NCBI RefSeq assembly: GCF_900141855.1
Contig: NZ_FQYU01000012.1
Coordinates: forward strand, 41,607-105,606
Length of the DNA: 64,000 nt
Source of the DNA: Pseudozobellia thermophila
Lineage (GTDB): Bacteria > Bacteroidota > Bacteroidia > Flavobacteriales > Flavobacteriaceae
Reading direction: 5' to 3'
Below are positions 52,561 to 62,658 of this stretch, in pieces. The notes beneath the pieces were generated by a model, which ran no database searches, was not told the DNA's origin, and was given only the letters and a program-made list of their open reading frames with translations. Positions within the stretch are counted from its first letter, which is position 1, and every line of letters starts with the position of its first letter. The position numbers were made by a program, and so were the translations under genes.

Positions 52561-54198
52561 ATGAAAAGAGTATCCTTGACCGCCTTGGCGGTACTCGCGG
52601 TTGCCGCCGCATGTAGCGACGAGACAACCGTGTACAGCGATCCTTCGGAAGACGTTTCCATTGAAAGGAGCGAAACGGTTCTCGAAAACAGTATTCTGTT
52701 CGACGACGCCGGTGTCCTTGAGATCACCAACGAAGCCTCCCTGACCGGTAAGACGGCCAAGGAGTCCGAAGAAATGGCCGGTGATTACCCGCTTACCTTG
52801 GTTGCCAGTGTCGACCCGCCCTCGTACAGCGGGGCCGAAAACCTAACGGCATCACACGTACATATCGATGGCGATTATGCCTACGTGGCCTATAATACGG
52901 TCGAGGACGGCTATGCCGGGGGCATCGATATTGTCGATGTCAGCGACCCGAACCGTCCGCAGGTAACCTCTAGGTTGTATTATTCGAACGCCGATATCAA
53001 TTCGGTGGAATATAGCGATGGCTATGTATATGCCGTCGGGGGCGTTGATTCCGAGAAATCGGTTCGCGCCACCTCAAATTCCTTTGTGGTCAAAATACCC
53101 GTGTCCGGCGGCCGTATGGATACCAGTTCGGACCTAATCTATGGCTTTCAGGAAGGCTTTAATGCCACCGATATCGAAATCGCCTCCAATACCGTTTACG
53201 TAACCAGTGGCAAGGACGGCCTGTTGGCCGCCTACAATAAGTCGGACCTAAGCCTACAGGACGATGTTTCCTTTTCCGATTTAAGGTCGGTCGCCACCTC
53301 CGACGAAACGGTGGCGGTGCTTGATGCCGCTACGGGCGTTGTCTTGCTGGACCAAGGCCTTAACGTTACCCAAAAAATTGCCATCGAATCGGATTTCGGC
53401 GATTTCAGCAAGCGTACACTCGATATTTCGCAAGACAGGATCGTGGTTTCCGAAGGGTCGAAAGGAGCGGGGATCTACAGTCGTTCCTCCGGTTCGCTGT
53501 TGGAATACGTGCCGATCCTTATCAACCCCGAGGGCGTCGACCAAAGCAACATCGTGACCAATGCGGTGGCCACGAACGAGACTATTCTGCTTATGGCCAA
53601 CGGAGGGGCGGGACTCTGCCTGTCGGAGGCCCGGGAAAACAATACCGACCTGGTGGGGATTATTGACCTGAACGGCTCGATCAACTACGTGGAGTCAAAG
53701 GGGGACTATGTATTTGCCGCCTCGGGCACCGCCGGCCTGCAGATCGTTAAGCTCAACCGTCCCGATGACAGCTTGGAGGCGCGTTGCGAAGACCTACCGT
53801 ATTACTTCGGCAGTGCCAACCTCGACGTAAACGACGGGGAGGAAAAGGCCTATCGGGGAGCCAAAAGTTTCAACCGGATCTCGGTAAACGGTTCCCTCTT
53901 GCTCTGTGGTTCGTGGACGGCCCATAACAATGCCTATGTCAACAGCAATGGTCTTTTCGAAATGAAGGGAACCTTCGTTATCGGCAGAAACAACAAACGC
54001 AAAAATATCACGGTTAACAAAGACGCCACCTTTCGGGTAGAGGGCAGCCTTACCATTTATGGCGACCTGGTCTTGAACGAAGGGGCCACCCTTGAATTTT
54101 TGGGCAGCGATTCGAAGGTGAATGTCTTCGGAAGCGTAAAGAAGCTGGGCAATGTGACGATCACGGGCCAATTTGAGGACGTGCAGGGCAAATTCTAG
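52561..54198 (+). CDS. Surface lipoprotein with LVIVD-type beta-propeller repeats
   Basis: 545 aa. The lipobox LAVAAAC puts the lipidated cysteine at residue 18. After a low-complexity linker, residues about 80-420 contain repeats such as DGDYAYVAYNT, GGIDIVDVSDPNRPQV and VESKGDYVFAASGTAGLQIVKL, as in LVIVD proteins that fold as beta-propellers. The last 120 residues (about 425-545) have short strand repeats (NGSLLLCG, FEMKGTFVIG, FRVEGSLTIYGDLVL, VNVFGSVKKLGN), probably a beta-helix or stalk. It is likely exposed on the outer membrane. Function unknown. It is monocistronic, with its own promoter and terminator. Confidence 0.75.
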   Translation: MKRVSLTALAVLAVAAACSDETTVYSDPSEDVSIERSETVLENSILFDDAGVLEITNEASLTGKTAKESEEMAGDYPLTLVASVDPPSYSGAENLTASHVHIDGDYAYVAYNTVEDGYAGGIDIVDVSDPNRPQVTSRLYYSNADINSVEYSDGYVYAVGGVDSEKSVRATSNSFVVKIPVSGGRMDTSSDLIYGFQEGFNATDIEIASNTVYVTSGKDGLLAAYNKSDLSLQDDVSFSDLRSVATSDETVAVLDAATGVVLLDQGLNVTQKIAIESDFGDFSKRTLDISQDRIVVSEGSKGAGIYSRSSGSLLEYVPILINPEGVDQSNIVTNAVATNETILLMANGGAGLCLSEARENNTDLVGIIDLNGSINYVESKGDYVFAASGTAGLQIVKLNRPDDSLEARCEDLPYYFGSANLDVNDGEEKAYRGAKSFNRISVNGSLLLCGSWTAHNNAYVNSNGLFEMKGTFVIGRNNKRKNITVNKDATFRVEGSLTIYGDLVLNEGATLEFLGSDSKVNVFGSVKKLGNVTITGQFEDVQGKF

Positions 54199-54217
54199 CC
54201 CGACGACCTTATACCAA

Positions 54218-54255
54218 CAAAAAATCCCCGGAGCCTTGGCACCCGGGGATTTTTG
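54218..54255. terminator. Bidirectional terminator between the lipoprotein and TlpA-type genes
   Basis: CAAAAAATCCCCGG (54218-54231) and CCGGGGATTTTTG (54243-54255) form a near-perfect 12-13-bp stem with A residues on the left and T residues on the right, suiting both converging genes. Confidence 0.88.
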
Positions 54256-54270
54256 TTTCCGTGTTGTTTT

Positions 54271-55401
54271 TTAGTTCAAAAGCTCGGCCACTTTTGCTTC
54301 CAAGGCCGGTCCCCTCAGGTTTTTGGCCACGATTATCCCGTTTTCGTCCAATAGGAAGGCCGCGGGGATGGCGTTGACGTTGTAAAGTTTGGCGATGGGG
54401 TCGTTGAAGTAGGCCACGTTCGAAACGTGGTTCCAGGGCAGGCCGTCGTCTTCGATTGCCTTGATCCAGGCTTCCTTGGTCCTGTCGAGCGAAACCCCGA
54501 TAACATTAAGCCCTTTTTCGTGGTATTTCTTGTAGACCGCCACGACATTGGGGTTTTCGGCCCTACAGGGCTTGCACCAGGCCGCCCAAAAGTCCACAAG
54601 CGTTACCTTGCCCAATACGTCGTTGAGGGCCAACTCCTTTCCATTGGGGTCCGGAGCCGAAAAATTGGGTGCCTTCGCACCGATCGAGGTGTTCTTTTCG
54701 TTGGCTTCCAATTGCTTTTGGGTCTCCAGTTTTCCCAAGATCGTCTTGGCCGCCGTGGTGTTCTTGATTTCAGGGGACAGGGCGTCGTACAATTCCTGGG
54801 CTTCCGCGGCGGTAACCGACCGCGTACTCAAGGCCCTATCGATAAGCAAGGCCGAGATCAGGGCTTCGGGATGGCTTTTGATATAGTCGAGCTCAAAGCT
54901 CTGGTAGGTCTCCTGCAATTCCATCATTTCGTCACGCAGGGAAATGGCGGTAGCCGTATCGCGTGTCATATTGGCCTGTTGCATGTCTTGCTGGATCGAT
55001 TGCGCGCGTTGGTTCAGTTCCTTCGATTTTTCGACGTAGTCGGCAAAAACCTCGTTTTGCATGGTCCCCTTGACCTCCGCGAAGCCCAAGCTGTCCTTTT
55101 GGGCCGAAAGTTCGATTTCGCCGTTTTCGATAATCACGGCGGTGTACCCCATTAATTTATCGACAAAAACATAGTGCATTTCGGGGGAGTCGGCCTGGCC
55201 CGTAAAGACAAAGGTGCCGTTTTCAACGGTGGTGGTATCGACATCGACGGGTTGGCCGTTCTCGCCGACCGTCCTTAAATAAACGGGGGTGCCGTTTTCC
55301 ACTTCACCGGTCAAGTTACCTGTGAAAGTGAAGCCTTCGGGTTTTTGGTTGCAAGCGCTTAAACCGATCAAAACGCATAGGGATACTACTATTCTTTTCA
55401 T
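54271..55401 (-). CDS. TlpA-type thioredoxin lipoprotein with N-terminal DUF4369 domain
   Basis: 376 aa. The lipobox LIGLSAC puts the lipidated cysteine at residue 17. An N-terminal all-beta domain (about 22-115, GFTFTGNLTGEVENGTPVYL, the usual DUF4369 start) and a helical linker (about 120-235) precede a thioredoxin domain (about 243-376) with the redox motif WCKPC and a cis-proline loop in VNAIPAAF. It is a periplasm-facing disulfide reductase of the kind common in Bacteroidetes. A 9-bp inverted repeat ATATGATAT/ATATCATAT surrounds the start region (55400-55440). Confidence 0.9.
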   Translation of the reverse strand: MKRIVVSLCVLIGLSACNQKPEGFTFTGNLTGEVENGTPVYLRTVGENGQPVDVDTTTVENGTFVFTGQADSPEMHYVFVDKLMGYTAVIIENGEIELSAQKDSLGFAEVKGTMQNEVFADYVEKSKELNQRAQSIQQDMQQANMTRDTATAISLRDEMMELQETYQSFELDYIKSHPEALISALLIDRALSTRSVTAAEAQELYDALSPEIKNTTAAKTILGKLETQKQLEANEKNTSIGAKAPNFSAPDPNGKELALNDVLGKVTLVDFWAAWCKPCRAENPNVVAVYKKYHEKGLNVIGVSLDRTKEAWIKAIEDDGLPWNHVSNVAYFNDPIAKLYNVNAIPAAFLLDENGIIVAKNLRGPALEAKVAELLN

Positions 55402-55447
55402 ATGATATATTATAATCCCGTAAAAGTAGTCATATCATATAAATTAA

Positions 55448-55481
55448 AAAAGCCCTTGATCATGACATGTCAAAGGCTTTT
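55448..55481 (-). terminator. Terminator after the outer-membrane protein gene
   Basis: AAAAGCCCTTGA (55448-55459) pairs with TCAAAGGCTTTT (55470-55481) with one mismatch. The A-tract on the left is a U-tract on the minus strand, 22 nt past the stop of the gene ending at 55503. Confidence 0.75.
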
Positions 55482-55502
55482 GATAAAAAATTGTCGGGTA
55501 TG

Positions 55503-56027
55503 CTAAAATTGGTACCGTATCCCGAGGGCGATATCGAAATCGAAACCGTTGTCGAAATCGCTATAGCCGATCAAGCCCAGTTCGGGCCTAAAGTCGAGGG
55601 AAACCAAAAGCGGGATGTCGAAATTGTATTCGATGCCCACGTCACCGGCGGCAAAAACGAAGAGTCCGCCGTTGGGGTGGTAGACTTGGTTGTTGTTGTC
55701 CAAACGGGGTTCGAAGTCGACATTGCCCAATCCGCCACCGGCCCCATAGTACCATTGAAGGCCTTTGTCGATATGGTGTACCCATTGGTAGAGCCCGGCC
55801 AGCTTAAAGGCGTCGAATTCCCTGCTGTCCCGCCATCCGAGGTCGAACTCCGCCCGGGTGTACCGGCCTATCGATTTTTGGTACGATATCTCGGCCCCGA
55901 AGCCATCACTGTCGCCCAATCGGAGTCCAAGTGCGTGATCTGCAATTTCTTGGGCGTACGAACTGGTCAAGCCCCCAAAAACCGCTATGTAAAAAAGTAA
56001 TTTTAAATTTTTCATCATCATGTCCAT
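55503..56027 (-). CDS. Small outer-membrane beta-barrel protein
   Basis: 174 aa, function unknown. A signal peptide (NLKLLFYIAVFGGLTSSYAQ) is followed by alternating amphipathic strands (LGLRLGDSDGFGAEISYQ, RAEFDLGWRD, LQWYYGAGGGLGN, DVGIEYNFDIPLLVSLDF), and the protein ends in Phe (GIRYQF), the usual barrel insertion signal. About eight strands are expected, an OmpX/OmpW-like size. The first five residues (MDMMM) offer several starts; 56027 is the outermost. Confidence 0.75.
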   Translation of the reverse strand: MDMMMKNLKLLFYIAVFGGLTSSYAQEIADHALGLRLGDSDGFGAEISYQKSIGRYTRAEFDLGWRDSREFDAFKLAGLYQWVHHIDKGLQWYYGAGGGLGNVDFEPRLDNNNQVYHPNGGLFVFAAGDVGIEYNFDIPLLVSLDFRPELGLIGYSDFDNGFDFDIALGIRYQF

Positions 56028-56102
56028 TTTTGTTTTAAAAAGAGTTTTCTACTATCGCTTTCAAGCATAAAAACTTAATTTAGCGCTCAAAATTGTTTTC
56101 AA

Positions 56103-59015
56103 TTGGATAAAAATTTATACCAAGACCTGGGAAATTCGTTGGAGGGGCAATTGTTGTCGGACAGTTTGACCAAAACCCTATATGCCACCGATGCCTCGGT
56201 CTACCGGAAAATACCCAGTGCGGTCGCCTATCCGAAGACCGTAGACGATATCAAGAAACTTATCGCCTTTGCCGATACCCACGGTATCGGCCTTATACCG
56301 CGTACGGCAGGCACCTCCTTGGCGGGCCAGGTCGTCGGCGATGGGATCGTGGTCGATGTGTCGAGGCATTTTACGCGAATCGTCGACTTCGACCAAAAGA
56401 AGAAGCAGGTTACCGTACAGCCCGGCGTGATCCGGGACGAGCTGAACCAGTTTCTAGAGCCGTACGGCCTCTTTTTCGGGCCGAACACGTCAACCGCCAA
56501 CCGTTGTATGATCGGGGGAATGGTGGGCAACAACTCCTCGGGTACGACCTCCATCCAATACGGTATTACCCGCGAAAAGATCGTATCGCTGAAAACCGTT
56601 TTGGCCGATGGCAACGAAGCGGAGTTCAAGGCCTTGACGGCCTCGGAGTTCGACGAAAAGAAGAAGTTGGACACCTTGGAAGGCTCCATATACAGAAAGC
56701 TCTACGAAGAGCTATCGCCCAAAGACGTGCAGGAACGCATTCTCTCGGAGTTTCCCAAGCCCGAGATCCACAGAAGAAATACGGGCTATGCCATAGACGA
56801 GCTTTTGAACACCAATGTTTTTGGCGATACCGCCGAAAAGATCAATATATGCAAACTGCTGAGCGGTAGCGAGGGTACCTTGGCCTTCACTACCGAGATT
56901 ACCCTTTCGCTCGAAGAGCTCCCCCCAAAGTTATCGGCCATGGTGGTCACGCATTACAAGACCTTGGAAGACTGCCTGAGCGACGTGGCTCCCGTAATGG
57001 AGCACGACCTGCACCTCTGCGAGATGATGGACAAGGTGATCTTGGACTGTACCAAGAACAACAGGGAGCAGCTGAAGAACCGCTTTTTTGTGGAGGGCGA
57101 TCCCGCGGCCTTGTTGATGCTCGAAGTGAAGGCCCATACCGAAGCCCAGCTGATGCAGCAGGTAGACGAGCTGCAAAAGACGGTGGCGGCATCGGGACTC
57201 AGTTATGCGAGCCCCGTGTTGAGGGGTGCCGATGTGAACAAGGCCATAACCCTTAGAAAGGCCGGGTTGGGACTTTTGGGCAATATGGTGGGCGACCGTA
57301 AGGCCGTTGCCTGTATCGAGGATACCGCCGTGGCGGTGGGCGACCTAAAGGCCTTTATCGGCGAGTTCTCGCAAATCATGGAAAATTATAAGCAGTCCGC
57401 CGTGTATTACGCCCATGCCGGTGCCGGCGAATTGCACCTGCGCCCGATCCTGAACCTGAAAAAGGGCGACGATGTGGTCATGTTCCGAAACATTACCACC
57501 GATGTGGCCAAACTGACGAAGAAGTACAGGGGCTCCTTTAGCGGGGAGCACGGGGACGGCATCGTCCGGGCCGAGTTCATCCCCCTAATGGTGGGCCAGG
57601 AGAATTACGAACTGCTAAGAAGGGTGAAGTCGTATTTCGATCCCAAGGGTATTTTCAACCCTGGTAAGATCGTAGACGCCTACCCCATGGACGAGTCCCT
57701 GAGGTACGAAATTGACCGAAAGGAACCCGAAATCGAGACCCTGCTCGACTTTTCCGACAGCCAGGGCATCTTAAGGGCCGCCGAAAAGTGCAATGGGGGC
57801 GGCGATTGCCGAAAGACGGAGCAGGCCGCCGGGGCCATGTGCCCCAGTTATCACGCGACCAGGGACGAAAAACATACCACTAGGGGCAGGGCCAATGCCC
57901 TGCGCGAGTATTTGACGGTCTCCGACAAAAAGAACCGGTTCGACCAAAAGGAACTGAAAGAGGTCTTCGACCTTTGCCTGAGCTGTAAGGCCTGTGCCAG
58001 CGAATGCCCCAGCAATGTGGACGTGGCTACCCTAAAGGCCGAATTCCTGTACCAATACCAAGAGGCCAACGGCTATTCGCTGCGCAGTAAACTGTTTGCC
58101 TACAACACCCAATTGAACCGTTTGGGAAGCAAGGTGGCCGGTTTGACCAATGCCATATACGATTCCGGCCTATTGGGCGGGATGCTGAAAAAAACGGTCG
58201 ACGTGGCCCCGGAAAGAAGCCTGCCCAAGGTGTATAGCTTTAATTTCGATAAACACCTGCAACTATTTAAAAAACAGCACAAAGCAACAAAGAAAAGGAT
58301 AGTCCTTTATATTGACGAGTTCAGTCGGTATCTCGATGTGGAACTGGGAAAGGACGCCATAGAGCTGCTCACCCGCTTGGGCTACGACGTGCAATTGTTC
58401 TACGCCGAGAGCGGCCGTACCTACCTTTCAAAGGGTTTTTTAAGGCAGGCCAGGAAATTGGCCTTGGAGAACATGGGCAAGCTCAAGGAGTTTGCCGAAG
58501 CCGGATTGCCGGTGGTCGGTATCGAGCCTTCGGCCGTACTGACCTTCCGTGACGAATACAAGCGCTTTGGCGACAACCCGGCCACTGCCGATGCCATAGC
58601 GTCGAACGCCTATCTTTTGGAGGAGTTTTTGGCGCAGGAGATCCGGAATGGCGACTTGACCTCCGAGCCGTTTACCAAGGAGGCGAAAACGGTAAAGATC
58701 CACAGCCACTGCCACCAAAAGGCCTTGAGCAACCAAAAGGTGACCTTTGATGTGCTCAACCTTCCCGAGAACTATTCGGTGACGATCATCAGTTCGGGGT
58801 GCTGCGGTATGGCGGGGTCTTTCGGTTATGAAAAGGAACATTACGAGACCAGTATGAAGGTGGGCGAGCTCAAATTGTTTCCCGCGGTGCGGAAAAGCAG
58901 CGAAGACACGATCATTTCGGCCAATGGTACGAGCTGTAGGCACCAGATTTACGACGGCACCAAGAGAAAGGCCCTGCATCCGGTAACGATCTTAAGGAAG
59001 GCCCTCGTGGATTAG
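56103..59015 (+). CDS. FAD-linked oxidase fused to Fe-S oxidoreductase (YdiJ-like)
   Basis: 970 aa. An N-terminal FAD-binding domain (RTAGTSLAGQVVGDG, MVGNNSSGT), a FAD-oxidase C-terminal domain (to about 540, GEHGDGIVRAEF), a ferredoxin-like region (CNGGGDC at about 563; CLSCKACASECP at about 624) and CCG domains (HCHQK at about 868; SSGCCGMAGSFG at about 900). E. coli YdiJ, with this architecture, is a D-2-hydroxyglutarate dehydrogenase; related fusions oxidise D-lactate or glycolate. The start appears to be TTG 56103: the frame is open only from 56079 and has no ATG until residue 139. A near-consensus -7 (TAATTTAG, 56076-56083) lies just upstream. It meets the next gene's stop 3 bp away. 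Confidence 0.88.
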   Translation: MDKNLYQDLGNSLEGQLLSDSLTKTLYATDASVYRKIPSAVAYPKTVDDIKKLIAFADTHGIGLIPRTAGTSLAGQVVGDGIVVDVSRHFTRIVDFDQKKKQVTVQPGVIRDELNQFLEPYGLFFGPNTSTANRCMIGGMVGNNSSGTTSIQYGITREKIVSLKTVLADGNEAEFKALTASEFDEKKKLDTLEGSIYRKLYEELSPKDVQERILSEFPKPEIHRRNTGYAIDELLNTNVFGDTAEKINICKLLSGSEGTLAFTTEITLSLEELPPKLSAMVVTHYKTLEDCLSDVAPVMEHDLHLCEMMDKVILDCTKNNREQLKNRFFVEGDPAALLMLEVKAHTEAQLMQQVDELQKTVAASGLSYASPVLRGADVNKAITLRKAGLGLLGNMVGDRKAVACIEDTAVAVGDLKAFIGEFSQIMENYKQSAVYYAHAGAGELHLRPILNLKKGDDVVMFRNITTDVAKLTKKYRGSFSGEHGDGIVRAEFIPLMVGQENYELLRRVKSYFDPKGIFNPGKIVDAYPMDESLRYEIDRKEPEIETLLDFSDSQGILRAAEKCNGGGDCRKTEQAAGAMCPSYHATRDEKHTTRGRANALREYLTVSDKKNRFDQKELKEVFDLCLSCKACASECPSNVDVATLKAEFLYQYQEANGYSLRSKLFAYNTQLNRLGSKVAGLTNAIYDSGLLGGMLKKTVDVAPERSLPKVYSFNFDKHLQLFKKQHKATKKRIVLYIDEFSRYLDVELGKDAIELLTRLGYDVQLFYAESGRTYLSKGFLRQARKLALENMGKLKEFAEAGLPVVGIEPSAVLTFRDEYKRFGDNPATADAIASNAYLLEEFLAQEIRNGDLTSEPFTKEAKTVKIHSHCHQKALSNQKVTFDVLNLPENYSVTIISSGCCGMAGSFGYEKEHYETSMKVGELKLFPAVRKSSEDTIISANGTSCRHQIYDGTKRKALHPVTILRKALVD

Positions 59016-59018
59016 GGG

Positions 59019-59885
59019 CTATTTTCGGAACTTGTTCCTTTTGTGCCCCTTTTTGGCCTTGGCCTCCTTTTGTGCGGCTATGGTCTCGACGAGCTCCTGC
59101 ATGTCCATCTCCTTGAGTTCCTGGTCCATAAAGAAGGGGGAGAGCTTATCGTGGTCGTAGCGGTAGATCTTCCATCGCTTTAGGGAGTATTCCAAGGCGG
59201 TGAGGTGTTCGACCCAGTCGCCCGAATTGAGGTAGGTGCAGCTTCCCTTTTTGGTGACGTGCATTTCCTTTTTGGGCAAATGCAGGTGGCCGCAGATCAC
59301 GTAATCGTACCCCTTGTCAATGGCCATGTCTACGCCCGCCTTTTCAAAGTTCTTTACGTACTTCGACGCCTTTCCGTTCAGTTTTACCTTTTCGGATATC
59401 GAATACCTGTTGATGTTTAACTTTCTCAAAACAAAATCGGTAGTTTTGTTTATCTTAAGTAAAAGTTGATATCCGGATCCACCGAGCCTGGCCAACCACT
59501 TCGTGTTTTGCAGCGAGGTATCGAAGACGTCGCCGTGAAAGAACCACGCCTTTTTGCCGTCCAATTCGAGTACCAGCTTGTCGACGACGAACAGGTTGCC
59601 CATGGAGGTACCGCTCAGTTTTCGCAAGACATCGTCGTGGTTGCCGGTAACATAGTAGACCAGGGTGCCCTTGGAGGCCATGGCCAAAATTTTTCGAATG
59701 ACCTTCATGTGGGCCGGGGGAAAGTACTTTTTGTGCAATTGGCCCACCTCGAGAATATCGCCGTTCAGTATTAATTTTTTGGGCTGTATGCTGTTCAGGT
59801 AGGTGATAAGCTCGTCGGCATGGCTTTCGAGGGTGCCCAGGTGCACGTCGGAAATGACGGATACTTCTAATTTTCGCTTTTTCAA
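59019..59885 (-). CDS. LpxH-like metallophosphoesterase
   Basis: A 288-aa calcineurin-like phosphoesterase. The metal ligands are in SDVHLG, NGDILEVG, TGNHDD, FHGDVFD and CGHLHLPK. It resembles the UDP-2,3-diacylglucosamine diphosphatase (LpxH) family of lipid A synthesis, in the larger Bacteroidetes form. The C-terminus is very basic (AKAKKGHKRNKFRK), which may help membrane binding. LpxH function is inferred from family only. It converges on the FAD/Fe-S oxidase gene with 3 bp between stops and diverges from aroC. Confidence 0.85.
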   Translation of the reverse strand: MKKRKLEVSVISDVHLGTLESHADELITYLNSIQPKKLILNGDILEVGQLHKKYFPPAHMKVIRKILAMASKGTLVYYVTGNHDDVLRKLSGTSMGNLFVVDKLVLELDGKKAWFFHGDVFDTSLQNTKWLARLGGSGYQLLLKINKTTDFVLRKLNINRYSISEKVKLNGKASKYVKNFEKAGVDMAIDKGYDYVICGHLHLPKKEMHVTKKGSCTYLNSGDWVEHLTALEYSLKRWKIYRYDHDKLSPFFMDQELKEMDMQELVETIAAQKEAKAKKGHKRNKFRK

Positions 59886-60085
59886 GGCTTGGAAATTTGT
59901 ATGAAAGAACGAAACCCGTTTAAACTGAACGTAAAGGATATATGAAAAAAGTATTATGTATTATGCACCGGCCCTTCGACGATAACTTTGCAAGACTGTT
60001 AATTAAGATTTAACTTTGGGCGAAACAAAAATAGGTGAAATACGATTCGATCCAAAGGCCGATGCGACCAAAAGCGGTCTTTCTT

Positions 60086-60093
60086 TATGTTTG
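60086..60093 (+). promoter_or_regulatory. aroC promoter, -7 element TATGTTTG
   Basis: Exact TAnnTTTG match, 34 nt before ATG 60128. Two further matches (TAACTTTG at 59983-59990 and 60011-60018) lie upstream in the same gap; their use is unclear. Confidence 0.55.
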
Positions 60094-60127
60094 CACCTGA
60101 TTTATACAACCGATTTAACCCACTTTT

Positions 60128-61198
60128 ATGGCAGGCAATACTTTTGGAAACATTTTTAAACTGACCACCTTTGGCGAATCGCACGGGGCGGCCATCGGGG
60201 GCGTTTTGGACGGATGTCCTTCGGGAATAAGCTTGGACCTCGATGCCGTTCAACACGAGCTCGATCGAAGAAAGCCCGGCCAATCTGCCATCGTCACCCA
60301 AAGAAAGGAACCCGATACGGTTGAGTTTTTTTCGGGGATCTTTGAAGGGAAGACCACGGGTACGCCCATCGGCTTTGCCATTCGCAATACCAATCAAAAG
60401 TCGCACGACTATTCCCATATCAAGGATTCGTACCGGCCTTCGCACGCCGATTACGTCTACGACAAAAAATACGGCTTTCGCGATTACCGCGGCGGCGGCC
60501 GTAGCTCGGCCCGCGAAACGGCCAGTAGGGTAGTGGCCGGGGCCATAGCCAAGCAGTTCCTTTCCGGGGTGAAGATCAATGCCTTTGTTTCGCAGGTAGG
60601 GACCCTGAAATTGGACAAAGCCTACCAAGAGCTCGATTTTTCACAGATCGAATCGAATCCCGTCCGTTGCCCGGATCCCGAAATGGCCGCCCAAATGGAA
60701 GCCTACATCAAGGATATCCGCAAGGAAGGCGATACCGTGGGCGGGGTGGTTACCTGTGTGGTACAAAACGTACCCGTGGGGCTGGGCGAACCCGTGTTCG
60801 ACAAGCTCCATGCCGAACTGGGCAAGGCCATGCTGTCGATCAATGCCGTTAAGGGCTTTGAATACGGTAGCGGTTTTGAAGGTGTGGCCATGAAGGGCAG
60901 CGAGCACAACGACGCCTTCAATACCGACGGAAGCACCAAGACCAATAACAGCGGGGGCATTCAGGGCGGCATCAGCAACGGAATGGACATTTACTTCAAC
61001 GTGGCCTTTAAGCCGGTGGCGACCATCATCCAAGCCTACGAGACCATAGACAGGGAGGGCAACAAGGTGCAGACCAAGGGCAAGGGCCGCCACGATCCCT
61101 GTGTGGTGCCAAGGGCGGTGCCCATAGTCGAGGCCATGACCGCCTTGGTCTTGGCCGATTACACTTTGTTGGATCGTACGATAAGGCGAAAAATATAG
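60128..61198 (+). CDS. aroC: Chorismate synthase
   Basis: AroC makes chorismate from EPSP using reduced FMN, the last step of the shikimate pathway. The 356-aa protein has all three signatures: [18 protein letters not shown] near the N-terminus, the flavin-binding [16 protein letters not shown], and [17 protein letters not shown] near the C-terminus. Length is typical. It is separate from other aro genes and is followed after 99 bp by a transporter on the same strand. Confidence 0.97.
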   Translation: MAGNTFGNIFKLTTFGESHGAAIGGVLDGCPSGISLDLDAVQHELDRRKPGQSAIVTQRKEPDTVEFFSGIFEGKTTGTPIGFAIRNTNQKSHDYSHIKDSYRPSHADYVYDKKYGFRDYRGGGRSSARETASRVVAGAIAKQFLSGVKINAFVSQVGTLKLDKAYQELDFSQIESNPVRCPDPEMAAQMEAYIKDIRKEGDTVGGVVTCVVQNVPVGLGEPVFDKLHAELGKAMLSINAVKGFEYGSGFEGVAMKGSEHNDAFNTDGSTKTNNSGGIQGGISNGMDIYFNVAFKPVATIIQAYETIDREGNKVQTKGKGRHDPCVVPRAVPIVEAMTALVLADYTLLDRTIRRKI

Positions 61199-61297
61199 GG
61201 TGTTTTTGGGAAATTGACATTTCCGGGACATAGCGGTATGATGTTTTTCGACTTTCGAGGCAAAAACAGTATATTACTTTCCTAAACGATAATTTAC

Positions 61298-62623
61298 ATG
61301 CGAAAACTGGAATTACACTGGAAGATCCTGATCGGAATGGTCTTGGGCATTCTCTTCGGCTTTTTAATGACGATTTTTGAATGGGGCCCGGATTTTGTAC
61401 AAGATTGGATCAAACCCTTCGGGAGTATCTTTGTAAAACTGTTGAAACTCATCGCCATTCCCTTGATCCTCGCCTCGCTGATCAAAGGGATTTCCGATCT
61501 AAAGGACATATCCAAATTCCGCAACATAGGGCTCCGTACCATAGCGATCTACATCGGTACCACGGTCATTGCCATTACCATAGGCCTTGTGCTGGTGAAT
61601 ATCCTCAAGCCCGGGGAGGGCATATCGGAAGATACGATCACCCAGCTTACCGAAGCCTATTCGAACGACAGCGGGGTTACCTCCAAGCTCGAGGAGGCCT
61701 CGAAACAAAAGGATAGCGGACCCCTACAGTTTTTGGAGGACATGGTGCCCGATAATGCCTTTAAGGCCCTCGGCAACAACAGCTTGATGCTTCAGGTCAT
61801 TTTCTTTACCATATTTATGGGCATCTCCATGCTGCTGATCGGCGAGGAAAGGGCCCAGCCCCTTAAGAACTTCTTCGATTCGATGAACGACGTGGTGCTG
61901 AAGATGGTCGACCTGATCATGCTTACCGCCCCCGTGGCCGTTTTTGCCCTGTTGGCCAATGTGGTGGTATCCTCGGGCGATTCCGACCTCTTGTTCGCCC
62001 TCTTGAAGTATGCCGGGGTCGTGGTTTTGGGACTGCTGCTGATGATCGTCTTTTACAGCATCGTCGTGGGCACCTTTACCCGGTACAATCCGTGGACCTT
62101 CTTACAGAAAATAAGTCCGGCCCAGCTCTTGGCCTTTTCCACCAGTTCGAGTGCCGCTACCTTGCCGGTAACCATGGAAAGGGTAGAGGAGCATATTGGA
62201 GTAGATAAGGAGGTGTCGAGCTTTGTGCTTCCCGTGGGGGCCACGATCAATATGGACGGGACCAGCCTTTATCAAGGAGTGGCCGCCGTCTTCATCGCCC
62301 AGGCCTTAAGCTTTGACCTGCCCTTTACCGCCCAGTTGACCATTGTACTGACCGCCCTGCTCGCATCGATAGGTTCGGCCGCCGTACCGGGAGCGGGCAT
62401 GGTCATGTTGGTAATCGTGCTCGAGGCCATCGGTTTTCCGGAAGATAAATTGGCGATCGGACTCGCCCTGATCTTTGCCGTAGACCGGCCCTTGGACATG
62501 CTGCGCACCGTGGTAAACGTTACCGGCGACGCCTGTGTGGCCATGATGGTGGCCAAGTCGGTCGGGAAACTGGGCAAGCCCAAGGTAAAGAATTGGGACG
62601 ACCACTATAACGAGGTGAAATAA
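61298..62623 (+). CDS. Dicarboxylate/amino acid:cation symporter (DAACS/GltP family)
   Basis: A 441-aa inner-membrane transporter. Two family hallmarks are intact: the serine-rich hairpin loop SSSAATLP and the NMDGT substrate/cation motif in ATINMDGTSLY. About eight transmembrane helices and the re-entrant loops are visible. Glutamate, aspartate or C4-dicarboxylates are likely substrates with Na+ or H+; the exact one is not predictable. It ends 35 bp from the opposing DCC gene. Confidence 0.92.
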   Translation: MRKLELHWKILIGMVLGILFGFLMTIFEWGPDFVQDWIKPFGSIFVKLLKLIAIPLILASLIKGISDLKDISKFRNIGLRTIAIYIGTTVIAITIGLVLVNILKPGEGISEDTITQLTEAYSNDSGVTSKLEEASKQKDSGPLQFLEDMVPDNAFKALGNNSLMLQVIFFTIFMGISMLLIGEERAQPLKNFFDSMNDVVLKMVDLIMLTAPVAVFALLANVVVSSGDSDLLFALLKYAGVVVLGLLLMIVFYSIVVGTFTRYNPWTFLQKISPAQLLAFSTSSSAATLPVTMERVEEHIGVDKEVSSFVLPVGATINMDGTSLYQGVAAVFIAQALSFDLPFTAQLTIVLTALLASIGSAAVPGAGMVMLVIVLEAIGFPEDKLAIGLALIFAVDRPLDMLRTVVNVTGDACVAMMVAKSVGKLGKPKVKNWDDHYNEVK

Positions 62624-62658
62624 GGATCTTGGCGAAACCCTTTCAATTAAGAAGGAAT

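Noticed and set aside
61209..61224. GGAAAT/ATTTCC hairpin after aroC as a terminator
   Set aside because: Short A/T-rich stem with no T-tract after it.
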